A stretch of 64,000 nucleotides of DNA, taken from assembly GCF_900188445.1 (NCBI RefSeq), contig NZ_FZOR01000027.1, forward strand, positions 47,884 to 111,883, in the 5' to 3' direction. The stretch is from Actinomadura meyerae. GTDB taxonomy: Bacteria > Actinomycetota > Actinomycetes > Streptosporangiales > Streptosporangiaceae. The notes under the pieces were generated by a model, which searched no databases, had not been told where the DNA came from, and saw only the letters and a list, made by a program, of their open reading frames with translations. The position numbers were made by a program, and so were the translations under genes. Below are positions 40,351-48,373 of this stretch, piece after piece; within the stretch, counting starts at the first letter, position 1; the number at the start of each line of letters is the position of its first letter.

Positions 40351-41190
40351 ATGCCGGGCAGAAAATCGCCCGGCTCCGGCAGGACGGGGGAGAAGACACT
40401 GGACATCGTTGACCCGACGACGCCGAACGTCCCGCGGATGTACGACTACCTGCTCGGCGGGAAGGACAACTACGCCGTCGACCGGGAGGCCGTGGAGGAG
40501 GTCGTCCGGCACGCGCCGGACACCCCGTTCCTCGCGCGGGAGAACCGCGCCTTCCTGCGCCGCGCGGTGCGCTTCCTGGCCGAGTCCGGGATCCGGCAGT
40601 TCATCGACATCGGCTCCGGCCTGCCCACGCAGGGCAACGTGCACGAGATCGCGCACCAGGTCGCCCCGGACGCCCGCGTCGTCTACGTCGACATCGAGCC
40701 GGTCGTCCTCGTGCACGGGCGGGCGCTGCTGGCGGCGACGCCGGAGGTGACCGTCATCCACGGCGACGCCCGGCACCCCGGCGCGATCCTGGCCGACCCC
40801 GAGCTGAACGACCTCATCGACTTCGACCGGCCGGTGGCGGTGCTGATGCTGGCGGTCCTGCACTTCATCGACGACGCCGCCGACCCGCCCGGCATCGTCG
40901 CGAGGCTCCGCTCCGCCCTGGCCCCCGGCAGCTATCTCGCGGTGTCGCACGTGACCGCCGACTTCGACGCCGACCGCCGCGTCCGCGAGGCGGGCGCGGT
41001 GTACGAGAAGGCCACGTACCAGATCACCCTGCGGAGCCGCGCCGACGTGCTGCGGCTGTTCGAGGGGTTCGAGCTGGTCGAACCGGGGCTCACGACGCTG
41101 TCACTGTGGCGTCCCGACCCCCGCGCGACCGTCCCGCCCGGCGCCGAGCGCCAGTGGTGCTACGCGGGCGTGGGCCGCAAGCCCGAGTAG
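40351..41190 (+). CDS. DUF574 S-adenosylmethionine-dependent methyltransferase
   Basis: 279 residues; start taken at ATG 40351, with in-frame starts up to about 60 nt earlier possible. The family block PNVPRMYDYLLGGKDNYAVDREA and the SAM site FIDIGSGLPTQGNVHE with VVYVDIEPVVL are clear. DUF574 proteins are strongly expanded in filamentous actinomycetes; their targets are unknown. Divergent from the P450, which may share its promoter region (ATGC-N12-GCAT lies just upstream of the start). Confidence 0.92.
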   Translation: MPGRKSPGSGRTGEKTLDIVDPTTPNVPRMYDYLLGGKDNYAVDREAVEEVVRHAPDTPFLARENRAFLRRAVRFLAESGIRQFIDIGSGLPTQGNVHEIAHQVAPDARVVYVDIEPVVLVHGRALLAATPEVTVIHGDARHPGAILADPELNDLIDFDRPVAVLMLAVLHFIDDAADPPGIVARLRSALAPGSYLAVSHVTADFDADRRVREAGAVYEKATYQITLRSRADVLRLFEGFELVEPGLTTLSLWRPDPRATVPPGAERQWCYAGVGRKPE

Positions 41191-41216
41191 CGGTACCGCT
41201 GGGCGCCGTACCGCTA
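41188..41216. terminator. Bidirectional hairpin containing both stop codons
   Basis: TAGCGGTAC (41188-41196), 11-base loop, GTACCGCTA (41208-41216). The first three bases are the TAG of the methyltransferase and the last three, read on the minus strand, the TAG of the phosphatase. It should stop transcription from both sides. Confidence 0.75.
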
Positions 41217-42632
41217 ACCGAGGCCGGAGAAGTCGCGAGCCACAACGGTGTTGCGGTCGGTCGGACGGTTTCCCAGGGAGAGCTGGGGCCACTGCCCGGA
41301 CAGCTCCTGGCGGCTGCGTTCGCTCCAGGCCCGCGCCTCGTCGCTGCGCGTCTTGTAGAAGTTCAGCGCGTAGCCGCCCGTGTGGACGCGCAGCAGCGTG
41401 AACCCGCCCGGGTACTCCTTCACCGCTCCCACCTCCTGCTGGACGACCCGGGGCGCGAGCGGGAACGTCGAACGCTGGTTGCGGTGCGTGTGCCCGGCGT
41501 GGTGCAGGAACACCCCCGGAGTGCGGTTGTAGGCCGCGAGGATGCGCAGCGACTGGCCCGCGTCCAGCGAATGGGCGCCGGTGATCGCGAGCGGGTCGTT
41601 CTCGGTGAAGAGCGGATGGTGGCCGAAGACGAGGGTCGGCCGGTCCGGCTCCTTCGCCAGCTCCGCCTCGAACCATGCCCGCTGGTCCGCCGAGAGCCCG
41701 CCGGAGTCGCCGCCGTCGCCGGGCTTGTCGTAGGTGTCGAGGCCGATGACGCGAAGGCCCCGCAGGTCGTGCGAGAAGTACGTGCGGCCGGAGGGGAAGA
41801 AGGCGTCCTTGAAGCAGTCGTTCCCCTGCCACGAACCGGGCGAGCAGGCGCCGTAGGCCGTGCCCGAGTGCGCGCGGTCGTGGTTCCCGCGCGCCACCAG
41901 GTAGTCGCCGCCGAGGGTGCCGAACGTGTCGAGGATGCCCTTGGCGCTCCGCAGGTCGGCGGGGGCCGCCTCGCTGGAGACGTCCCCGGCCGCCAGCAGG
42001 TAGGTCGCGCCTCTGCTCCGGGCGTCCTCGATCAGGGCCCTCGCCATGACCTCGGGGTAGGGCGGGTGGCCGGGCGCCTGCTCGATGCCCTTGATCCACG
42101 GGAGCTGGCCGACGAGGCCCGCGACCGTCTCCCCGAGGTGCAGGTCGTTGCAAAGGGCGATGGAGAAGAGGTGGCGTCCGGGCGGCGGCTGCGGGGTGGT
42201 GAACGCGAACACGTCGCCCTGCGGGGTGCCCGCCGCCGTCCCGAAGGCCAGCCAGGTCGGTGCCGCGTCCTGTCCGGCCGAGCGCGCCCTGTAGTAGTAG
42301 GTGCGGCCCGGTTCCAGGCCGGTCAGCTCCACGTAGTGGTAGGGGGTGCCTGACGGGCCGTGGGCCACGGACGTCAGCCGGGACGGGTCGGTCCCGTAGA
42401 GCACCTCGGCGTCGGACGGCGCGGGCCGCATGCGCCCCAGGCCGTCGTCGGTTCCGGGGACGCCGGTGTACCAGGTGAGGACGGCCGTCGTCTCGGTGAC
42501 GGTGACCAGTTCCAGGTTCACCGGCCGGACGGCGCCGCCGTCCGCCCGCGCGGTGCCGGGCAGCAGCGACGCGCCCGCGGCGATGGCGCTCCAGCGGAGC
42601 AGGGCCCGGCGGCTCGGGCGGCAGCAGATCAT
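41214..42632 (-). CDS. Tat-exported purple-acid-phosphatase-like metallophosphoesterase
   Basis: 472 residues. The start SRRALLRWSAIAAGASLLPG is a twin-arginine signal. A fibronectin-like N-terminal domain (about 32-140) precedes the calcineurin-type phosphoesterase core with CNDLHLGE, LAAGDVSSEAAP, ARGNHD, FGHHPLF and HAGHTHRN, which supply the dinuclear metal ligands. It should act outside the membrane on phosphomonoesters or diesters. Confidence 0.92.
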   Translation of the reverse strand: MICCRPSRRALLRWSAIAAGASLLPGTARADGGAVRPVNLELVTVTETTAVLTWYTGVPGTDDGLGRMRPAPSDAEVLYGTDPSRLTSVAHGPSGTPYHYVELTGLEPGRTYYYRARSAGQDAAPTWLAFGTAAGTPQGDVFAFTTPQPPPGRHLFSIALCNDLHLGETVAGLVGQLPWIKGIEQAPGHPPYPEVMARALIEDARSRGATYLLAAGDVSSEAAPADLRSAKGILDTFGTLGGDYLVARGNHDRAHSGTAYGACSPGSWQGNDCFKDAFFPSGRTYFSHDLRGLRVIGLDTYDKPGDGGDSGGLSADQRAWFEAELAKEPDRPTLVFGHHPLFTENDPLAITGAHSLDAGQSLRILAAYNRTPGVFLHHAGHTHRNQRSTFPLAPRVVQQEVGAVKEYPGGFTLLRVHTGGYALNFYKTRSDEARAWSERSRQELSGQWPQLSLGNRPTDRNTVVARDFSGLG

Positions 42633-42773
42633 GATCGCTACCGTGGCACCGGCGGGCCCGTCCGGCCAGCCCCAAAAGTCGACAAAACTCTGGAACCACC
42701 CGGAACCGGCCTGGCGCGAACGAACCGGGCCCGGAACGACCGGGCCCGGAACGGCAGGTCTACGGACGAGGGG

Positions 42774-43484
42774 CTAGCCGACGACGGCGCGGAGGCGCTC
42801 CTCGCGGAGGCGGCCCGCCCAGGAGTCGTCCAGCGGCGCCAGCTCGGCGCCCACGGCCCAGCGCAGCAGCAGGTCGGCCAGGCCCGGGTTGCGGACGAGC
42901 GCCGGCCCGTGCATGTAGGTGCCGAGGACGCGCCCGCTGTAGGCGCCCTCGAAGCCGTCGCCGTTGCCGATGCCGTGCACGACCTTCGCGAACGGCTGCG
43001 CGTTCGGGCCGAGGTGCGTGACGCCCTGGTGGTTCTCGAAGCCGGTGATGCGGGGGACGTTCAGCTCGGCCGCCACGTCCCCGACGATCTCGCCGACGGC
43101 GCGCTGCTCGCCGCGGCCGGAGCGGATGTCGAGCAGGCCGAGGCCGGGCACGGGCTGCCCCTCCTCGCCGCCGAACTCGTGGCCGAGCAGCTGGTAGCCG
43201 GCGCAGACCGCGAAGACCACCGCGCCGGACTGGACGGCGCGCGCGAGGCCGCCGTCGCCGCGCAGCCGGTGCGCGGCGAGGATCTGCGGGCGGTCCTCGC
43301 CGCCGCCGAGCAGGTAGATGTCGCCGTCGGCGGGGACGGGCTCGTCCGAGCGCAGGCTCACGGTCTCGGTCGGGATGCCGCGCAGCGCCGCGCGCCGCTC
43401 CAGGACGATCGTGTTGCCCTGGTCGCCGTAGGTGCTGAGCAGGTCCGGGTAGATCCAGACGATCTTGATGCGGTCAGACGACAC
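42774..43484 (-). CDS. gatD: Lipid II isoglutaminyl synthase, glutaminase subunit GatD
   Basis: 236 residues of class I glutamine amidotransferase fold. The nucleophilic Cys is in FAVCAGYQLLGHEFGG (about residue 94) and the catalytic His in LGTYMHGPAL. IYPDLLSTYGDQGN at the start is a GatD/CobB-like signature. It supplies ammonia to MurT for amidation of D-Glu in lipid II. Its start overlaps the murT stop by 11 nt. Two 15-bp units ACCGGGCCCGGAACG lie just after its stop at about 42742-42771. Confidence 0.95.
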   Translation of the reverse strand: MSSDRIKIVWIYPDLLSTYGDQGNTIVLERRAALRGIPTETVSLRSDEPVPADGDIYLLGGGEDRPQILAAHRLRGDGGLARAVQSGAVVFAVCAGYQLLGHEFGGEEGQPVPGLGLLDIRSGRGEQRAVGEIVGDVAAELNVPRITGFENHQGVTHLGPNAQPFAKVVHGIGNGDGFEGAYSGRVLGTYMHGPALVRNPGLADLLLRWAVGAELAPLDDSWAGRLREERLRAVVG

Positions 43485-44724
43485 GGCCGTACCTCGTTCG
43501 GATGTTCTGGAAGGCGGTGTAGTTGGCGATCACGTCGAGGTGCCCGGGCGGGACCGCCATGACGGCCTGGTCGATGTCGTCCACCACGGTGAACGTCACG
43601 TCCGCGGCCTCCAGCCGGGCGGCGAGGTCGATGCGGCGCTCGCCGGTGACCCACACGGGGCGGCCGCGCAGGATGCGGTAGTCGACGTCCCACAGCCAGG
43701 ACGTGTCGCGGCCGTCCGGCCCCTGCGCGTTGATCGACAGGGCGACCGGGCCGGGCGCGGGCTGCAGCACGTCGAACGCCTCCAGCCAGCCCGCCGGGTT
43801 CTTCGACAGCAGCAGCCGGATCGACCGGCCCTCGTGCTCGACCGTCGTGTACCGGCCGGCGACGGAGGTGACCTGCGACAGCAGCGGCAGGGCCTGCTCG
43901 GGCGGGACGCCGAATTGCGCGACGACCGCGAGCGCGATCAGCGCGTTCGAGCGGTTCGCGCGGCCCGGCAGCGACAGCCCGGCGAGCGAGTACTGGCGGC
44001 CGTCCGGCCCGACGACGGTGTCGCCGTGCAGCGCCCAGTCGGGGCGGGGGCGGCGGAAGTGGCACTGGCGGCAGGCCCAGTCGCTGTCCTCGTCGGTGTC
44101 CTGCCGGTCGAGGGGGCCGCCGCACTCGGGGCAGCACCAGGAGTCCTCGCGCCAGTGCTGCCCGGCGGCGACCCAGGTGACACTCTTGGCGGTGGACGCG
44201 CCCCAGGTGACGAGCGGGTCGTCGCAGTTGGCGATGACATGGCTGGTCGGGGACGCCTCCAGGGCGCGGCGCCACTTGCCCGCCAGCAGCCAGATCTCGG
44301 CGGCCCGGTCCATCTGGTCGCGGCTCAGGTTCATCAGCGCGACGAGGTTCGCCCCGGTCTCCTTCAGGACCATCGGGACGTACTTCTCGTCGCACTCCAG
44401 CACGCCGTAGCGGGCGGACGGCGCCGACGCGAGCGCGGACACGTGGCCCGTCGGCATGTTGGCGCCGAACGCGTTGGTGGCGACCTCCCCGAGCGGCGTC
44501 ATCGCCGAGGTGATCAGCCGGGTCGTCGTCGTCTTGCCGTTGGTGGCGCTGACGAGGACGAGCTTGCGGTCCTTGGCGAGCCGGGTCAGCAGCTCGGGGT
44601 CGAGGCGGAGGCCGACCCGTCCGCCGATCACCGAGCCGTCCCCGCGGCCCGCCATTCGGGACATCTTGGCGGCCGTACGACCGAGCGCGACGGCCAGCTG
44701 CGAACGCAGCGGAAGATCGCTCAT
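43474..44724 (-). CDS. murT: Lipid II isoglutaminyl synthase, ligase subunit MurT
   Basis: 416 residues. The Mur-ligase P-loop ATNGKTTTT is near residue 60. The MurT-specific four-Cys zinc ribbon (CCPECGG and CRQC, about 188-215) and the C-terminal DUF1727 domain (NPAGWLEAFDVLQPAPG) are present. With GatD it amidates the alpha-carboxyl of D-iso-Glu in lipid II at the membrane, a step needed for efficient cross-linking. First gene of the two-gene unit; ATG start. Confidence 0.95.
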   Translation of the reverse strand: MSDLPLRSQLAVALGRTAAKMSRMAGRGDGSVIGGRVGLRLDPELLTRLAKDRKLVLVSATNGKTTTTRLITSAMTPLGEVATNAFGANMPTGHVSALASAPSARYGVLECDEKYVPMVLKETGANLVALMNLSRDQMDRAAEIWLLAGKWRRALEASPTSHVIANCDDPLVTWGASTAKSVTWVAAGQHWREDSWCCPECGGPLDRQDTDEDSDWACRQCHFRRPRPDWALHGDTVVGPDGRQYSLAGLSLPGRANRSNALIALAVVAQFGVPPEQALPLLSQVTSVAGRYTTVEHEGRSIRLLLSKNPAGWLEAFDVLQPAPGPVALSINAQGPDGRDTSWLWDVDYRILRGRPVWVTGERRIDLAARLEAADVTFTVVDDIDQAVMAVPPGHLDVIANYTAFQNIRTRYGRVV

Positions 44725-45091
44725 GGACTCCGTCTTCTCTGGATGCGCCGGAAAACCGCTCCGAGCCTAGCCGCTGGACGCACCCGTCCGGGCGCGTTGG
44801 GGGTGTAGCGGCGGGTTCGCGGGCGTTCCCCGGCGGACCGGTGCACAATGTGAGCATCATCACACGCGACGGGGTAAACCAACCTGGGCATTGTTGACCA
44901 GACCTGACATGTCGTGATTCGGTGCCACCTCCGACTGCGGCGTGCCAGATTTGCGTCCACGCATCCGAGAAGGGCGGCACCCACTACTTTTGTCGGGAGC
45001 CCTGCTGGTTTCGCGGGGAAGCGGTGCCCGTCCCGGCCGGCGGGCCAGGACCGCAGGCGTGGCAAAGCGGCGATAATGCGAGGTCTGAGCG
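44725..45091 (+). promoter_or_regulatory. Intergenic region with a CRP-like site
   Basis: A site matching the CRP-family consensus exactly, TGTGA-GCATCA-TCACA (44849-44864), lies in the divergent gap between murT and the zinc-ribbon gene. A TTGACC (about 44891) and TGACAT-type elements downstream could form the zinc-ribbon promoter. No gene is seen in this stretch. Confidence 0.55.
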
Positions 45092-46846
45092 ATGCAGTGT
45101 CCGACGTGCGGTAATGACACGCCTGGGACGCTCGGCAAGTGTTCGCACTGCGCGGCGCCGATCGACGTGTACTCGGTCGGGCCCGCGGCCCCCCTCGCGG
45201 CGCCCGTCGCGGACCAGGCCCCGGGGGCCGGTGCCGCCGACGGGCTCGGCGACCGGACGATGATGGTGCCGCCGCCCACGCCGTCCTGGGCCCCCGAGCC
45301 CCAGCCGGCCGGCCTGCCGGACTTCCCGACACCGCAGAACGGCTCGCCGCAGGCTGCCACACCGCCGGCCGGCTCGCCGTACGCCGAACCGGCAGAGGCC
45401 GGTTACGCACAGGCCGGTTACGCACAGGGCGGTTCACCTCAGGCAGGGCACGCGCAGGCAGGGCATGCGCAGGCAGGGCATGCGCAGGCCGGGTCGGCGC
45501 AGGCAGGGTATGCGCAGGCAGGGCCGGGATTCGGCGGGCCGCAGTCGACGTCCCCCGAGCCGCCGGCGGGCGCCGCGGGCGCCTCGTCCGCTGCCCCCGC
45601 GTCCGGGCCCGCCGACCCCGAGGACACCGCCGCCTGGACGTTCAACCCGGAGGACGACGACTCGGGCTCCTACGGCACCGTTCCGCCGCCGCCCGCCTGG
45701 GGCGCCGGAGCGGGTCAGTCCGGGCAGCCGGCGCTGCCCGCGAGCGAGAAGCCGGCGCTGCCCTCGGGCGGAGCGAACCCGTTCGGCCTCGCCGACGCGC
45801 CCGAGCCGACCGAGTCGATCGTCCCGGAGTCGTGGTTCGCGCAGCCGCGCAAGCCGCAAGAGCCGGACGCCGACGCCACCCAGGTATGGGGCGGTCAGGC
45901 CGCGGCCGCGCAGCCGCCCGCGATGCCGGACGCCGATGCCACGCAGCTCGCCCCGGGGCCGATGCAGTCCGCGCCCATGAACCCCGGTTTCCAGGGCGGG
46001 TTCGGCGGCGACTTCGACCAGACCCGCCTGGACGGCGGCTCCCCCATGGGCGCCGCGCCGATGGGCCAGATGGGTCAGATGGGTCCCATGGGCCAACCCG
46101 GGATGGGCCAGCCCGGGATGGGCCAGCCGGGGATGGGCCAGCCCGGGATGGCGCCGATGGGCGGGATGGGGCCCGGCGGTCCCGAGTACGGCGGCTACCC
46201 GTCCCAGCAGCCGGGCGGCTCGAAGGGCGGCGGGCCGAGCAAGCCGCTCATCGCCGCCGTCGCGGCGCTGGTCACGGTCGCGGTCGGGGCCGTGGTGTTC
46301 GTGGTGTGGCCGTCCGGTGACAACTCGTCCGCCAGCACGACGCCGACCTCGACGCCGTCCAGCAAGCAGGTCGCGCAGAAGAACGCGATCCCGCCCGAGA
46401 CGAAGCAGCAGGCCGCTGAGCTGAACGGGATCCTGGACGACAGCGTCGCCACCCGCCGGGTCCTCGCCGGGGCGCTCGGCCGGGCGGGCAAGTGCAAGAC
46501 GCTGCCGCAGGCGATCCAGGGCTTCCAGCAGGTCGCGCAGCGTCGGCAGAACCAGCTCGGCCGCACCAAGAGCCTCAAGGTCGACAAGCTGGCGAACGGG
46601 GAGCGGCTGCGCGGCTCGCTGTCGGAGGCGCTGGACGCGTCCCTCCAGGTCGACCTGGTCCTGCTGCGGTGGGCGCAGGCGAACCAGCGCAAGTGCCACG
46701 GCAAGCCGAAGCCGAGCGCGGCGCACGTGCCCGGACGGGCGGCGCAGGAGCGGCGCGCGACCGCGGCGAAGAAGAAGTTCGTCGTCCTGTGGAACCCGGT
46801 CGCCAAGAAGACGGGGCAGCCGCAGCGCAGCTGGCTGCGCGTGTAA
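45092..46846 (+). CDS. Zinc-ribbon, repeat-rich, single-TM protein (paralogue 1)
   Basis: 584 residues. A zinc ribbon at the start (CPTCGNDTPGTLGKCSHC), a very long low-complexity cytoplasmic region with AGHAQ/AGYAQ repeats (about 95-145) and GMGQP repeats (about 330-355), one TM helix (about 390-412) and an extracytoplasmic domain with one Cys pair (GKCKTL, RKCHGK). Not a named family. A shorter paralogue with the same order follows 112 bp downstream. The design suggests a membrane signalling or envelope-stress protein; this is inference. Confidence 0.75.
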   Translation: MQCPTCGNDTPGTLGKCSHCAAPIDVYSVGPAAPLAAPVADQAPGAGAADGLGDRTMMVPPPTPSWAPEPQPAGLPDFPTPQNGSPQAATPPAGSPYAEPAEAGYAQAGYAQGGSPQAGHAQAGHAQAGHAQAGSAQAGYAQAGPGFGGPQSTSPEPPAGAAGASSAAPASGPADPEDTAAWTFNPEDDDSGSYGTVPPPPAWGAGAGQSGQPALPASEKPALPSGGANPFGLADAPEPTESIVPESWFAQPRKPQEPDADATQVWGGQAAAAQPPAMPDADATQLAPGPMQSAPMNPGFQGGFGGDFDQTRLDGGSPMGAAPMGQMGQMGPMGQPGMGQPGMGQPGMGQPGMAPMGGMGPGGPEYGGYPSQQPGGSKGGGPSKPLIAAVAALVTVAVGAVVFVVWPSGDNSSASTTPTSTPSSKQVAQKNAIPPETKQQAAELNGILDDSVATRRVLAGALGRAGKCKTLPQAIQGFQQVAQRRQNQLGRTKSLKVDKLANGERLRGSLSEALDASLQVDLVLLRWAQANQRKCHGKPKPSAAHVPGRAAQERRATAAKKKFVVLWNPVAKKTGQPQRSWLRV

Positions 46847-46958
46847 CGGGCGGTGACGGCCGGTTACGGCCGGGTCTCGAAAGGGGACGAAGCGCCCCGG
46901 CTCCATGGTCGCGCGTTATCTTGTGACCGATCGTTTTCACGGGGGGCTGGGAGCCGTC

Positions 46959-47921
46959 ATGCGGTGTCCGAACTGCGGGACCGACACAGCGTCGTCGTCG
47001 CCGGCGTGCATGCGCTGCAACGCCCCGCTGCCACCGGACGACGACGCGACCGCCCTCGACGCGACCGCCCGCGACCCGTTCGCCGGGCCCCCGCCCGGTG
47101 AGACGCCGAGCAGTGGCCCGTTCGGCGAGGTGCCCGTCCCGCGCGACCCGGTGCCGCCGCCGTGGGCCGCGCAGAGCCCCACCCCGTGGGAGCAGGGCGG
47201 CGACTTCACCACCCCGATGCCGCCGTCGGACGAGACCGAGCGGTCGACCCAGCTCTCCCCCGAGCCGTGGGCGTCGACGCAGCTCTCCCCGGAGCCGTGG
47301 GCCGAGCCGCCGATCTGGCAGCCGCCCCCGCCGCCGCGCCGGAGCAGGACCCCGTGGCTGCTGGGCGCGGCCGGAGCCGTCGTCCTCCTCAGCGTGGCGC
47401 TCGCGATCGTGCTGTGGCCGAGCGGCTCGGCCGGCCCGCGGCAGCCGTCGGCGGCGGTGCAGCAGTCCGCGCCGCAGGAGTCGGCGCCGGCGTCGGAGGG
47501 CACCGTGTCCGAGACCGGCGACGCCGGCGACGTCGACGCGCAGGCCGGAGCCGTGAACGAGCTGCTGGAGTCGATGGGCGCGACCCGCTCCTCGCTCGGC
47601 ACGGTCGTCCAGGAGGGATGCACGACGAGCGGCCTGCAGCGCATCCTCGAGGAGCGGCGCGGCCAGCTGGAGAAGGCGCGCGAGCTGGAGGTCGGGGCGC
47701 TGCGGAACGGCACGCAGATGAAGGAGGCGCTGATCCGCGCCCTGGAGGCGTCGACCGCGTCGAACCAGCGCTACCTCGACGTCGCGCCCGGCTGCCCGTC
47801 CGACTCGGAGGTCGCGGACGTCAACCAGCGGGCGAGCAGCGCCAAGAGCGAGTTCATCGGGTACTGGACGCCGATCGCCGAGCAGGCGGGCCTGCCCGCC
47901 CGCACCGAGAGCGACATCTGA
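46959..47921 (+). CDS. Zinc-ribbon single-TM protein (paralogue 2)
   Basis: 320 residues from ATG 46959 with GGGAG upstream. Same build as its upstream neighbour: CPNCGTDTASSSPACMRC, a Pro-rich cytoplasmic linker with a doubled STQLSPEPWA unit (about 90-112), a TM helix (about 130-152, ending LWPSG as in the paralogue) and an extracytoplasmic domain with the same Cys spacing (EGCTTS, PGCPSD). Both probably arose by tandem duplication and diverged in the linker. Confidence 0.75.
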   Translation: MRCPNCGTDTASSSPACMRCNAPLPPDDDATALDATARDPFAGPPPGETPSSGPFGEVPVPRDPVPPPWAAQSPTPWEQGGDFTTPMPPSDETERSTQLSPEPWASTQLSPEPWAEPPIWQPPPPPRRSRTPWLLGAAGAVVLLSVALAIVLWPSGSAGPRQPSAAVQQSAPQESAPASEGTVSETGDAGDVDAQAGAVNELLESMGATRSSLGTVVQEGCTTSGLQRILEERRGQLEKARELEVGALRNGTQMKEALIRALEASTASNQRYLDVAPGCPSDSEVADVNQRASSAKSEFIGYWTPIAEQAGLPARTESDI

Positions 47922-47980
47922 TCCCGCCGCGGCGTCGCTGAGCCCGCCGCGGCGTCGCTGAGCCCGCCGGGCCTCGGGTG
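47921..47980. repeat. 20-bp tandem repeat after the second zinc-ribbon gene
   Basis: Units 47921-47940, 47941-47960 (19 of 20 identical) and a diverged third copy to 47980, beginning at the last base of the stop codon. Each copy ends near a TGA. Confidence 0.8.
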
Positions 47981-47994
47981 AGCGCGCGGAGGCG

Positions 47995-48354
47995 TCAGCC
48001 GCCCGCGCCGAGGGCGGCGCCGAGCGCGCCGACGGCCTCCGCGAGCACCGCCACCCCGGCGACGCGCCGGCCGAGGCGGGCGAGGGCGCCCTCGACGCGT
48101 TCGGGGTCGGGGTCGCCGGAGGCGGCCTCCTCGCGCACGTCGGCGAGGTCGCGGCGGGCCCGCGCGGGCTCGGCGAGTTCGCCCTCGTGCGCCGCCAGCA
48201 GCCGTTCGAGGCGGTCGAGCGCGGCCGCGACGTCCGCCGCCGGCCCGGCGGCGCCCGCCTGCTGGTACTGCGTGACGTTGTCGCCCGACGCGACCTGCCC
48301 GGACACGTTGGCGTTGCCGCCGATCCTGATGCCCCGGTCTCCGTGCTCGCTCAT
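47995..48354 (-). CDS. Small protein with GxxNxSGQVASG motif
   Basis: 119 residues, ATG 48354 with GGAGG 6 nt upstream. The first 30 residues (IRIGGNANVSGQVASGDNVTQ) are a Gly/Asn-rich beta-type motif. The remainder is an Ala/Glu/Arg-rich helical domain (about 38-115). The motif recurs at the C-terminus of the upstream membrane protein. Similar motifs occur in proteins of bacterial conflict systems, but no family can be assigned. It is the last gene of the HerA-like unit, 19 bp after the membrane protein gene. Confidence 0.6.
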   Translation of the reverse strand: MSEHGDRGIRIGGNANVSGQVASGDNVTQYQQAGAAGPAADVAAALDRLERLLAAHEGELAEPARARRDLADVREEAASGDPDPERVEGALARLGRRVAGVAVLAEAVGALGAALGAGG

Positions 48355-48373
48355 GGCGCCTCCGGTTGGAAGG

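Noticed and set aside
45440..45520. Possible CRISPR-like or noncoding repeat in the zinc-ribbon gene
   Set aside because: The 15-bp units are in frame and encode AGHAQ repeats of a protein linker.
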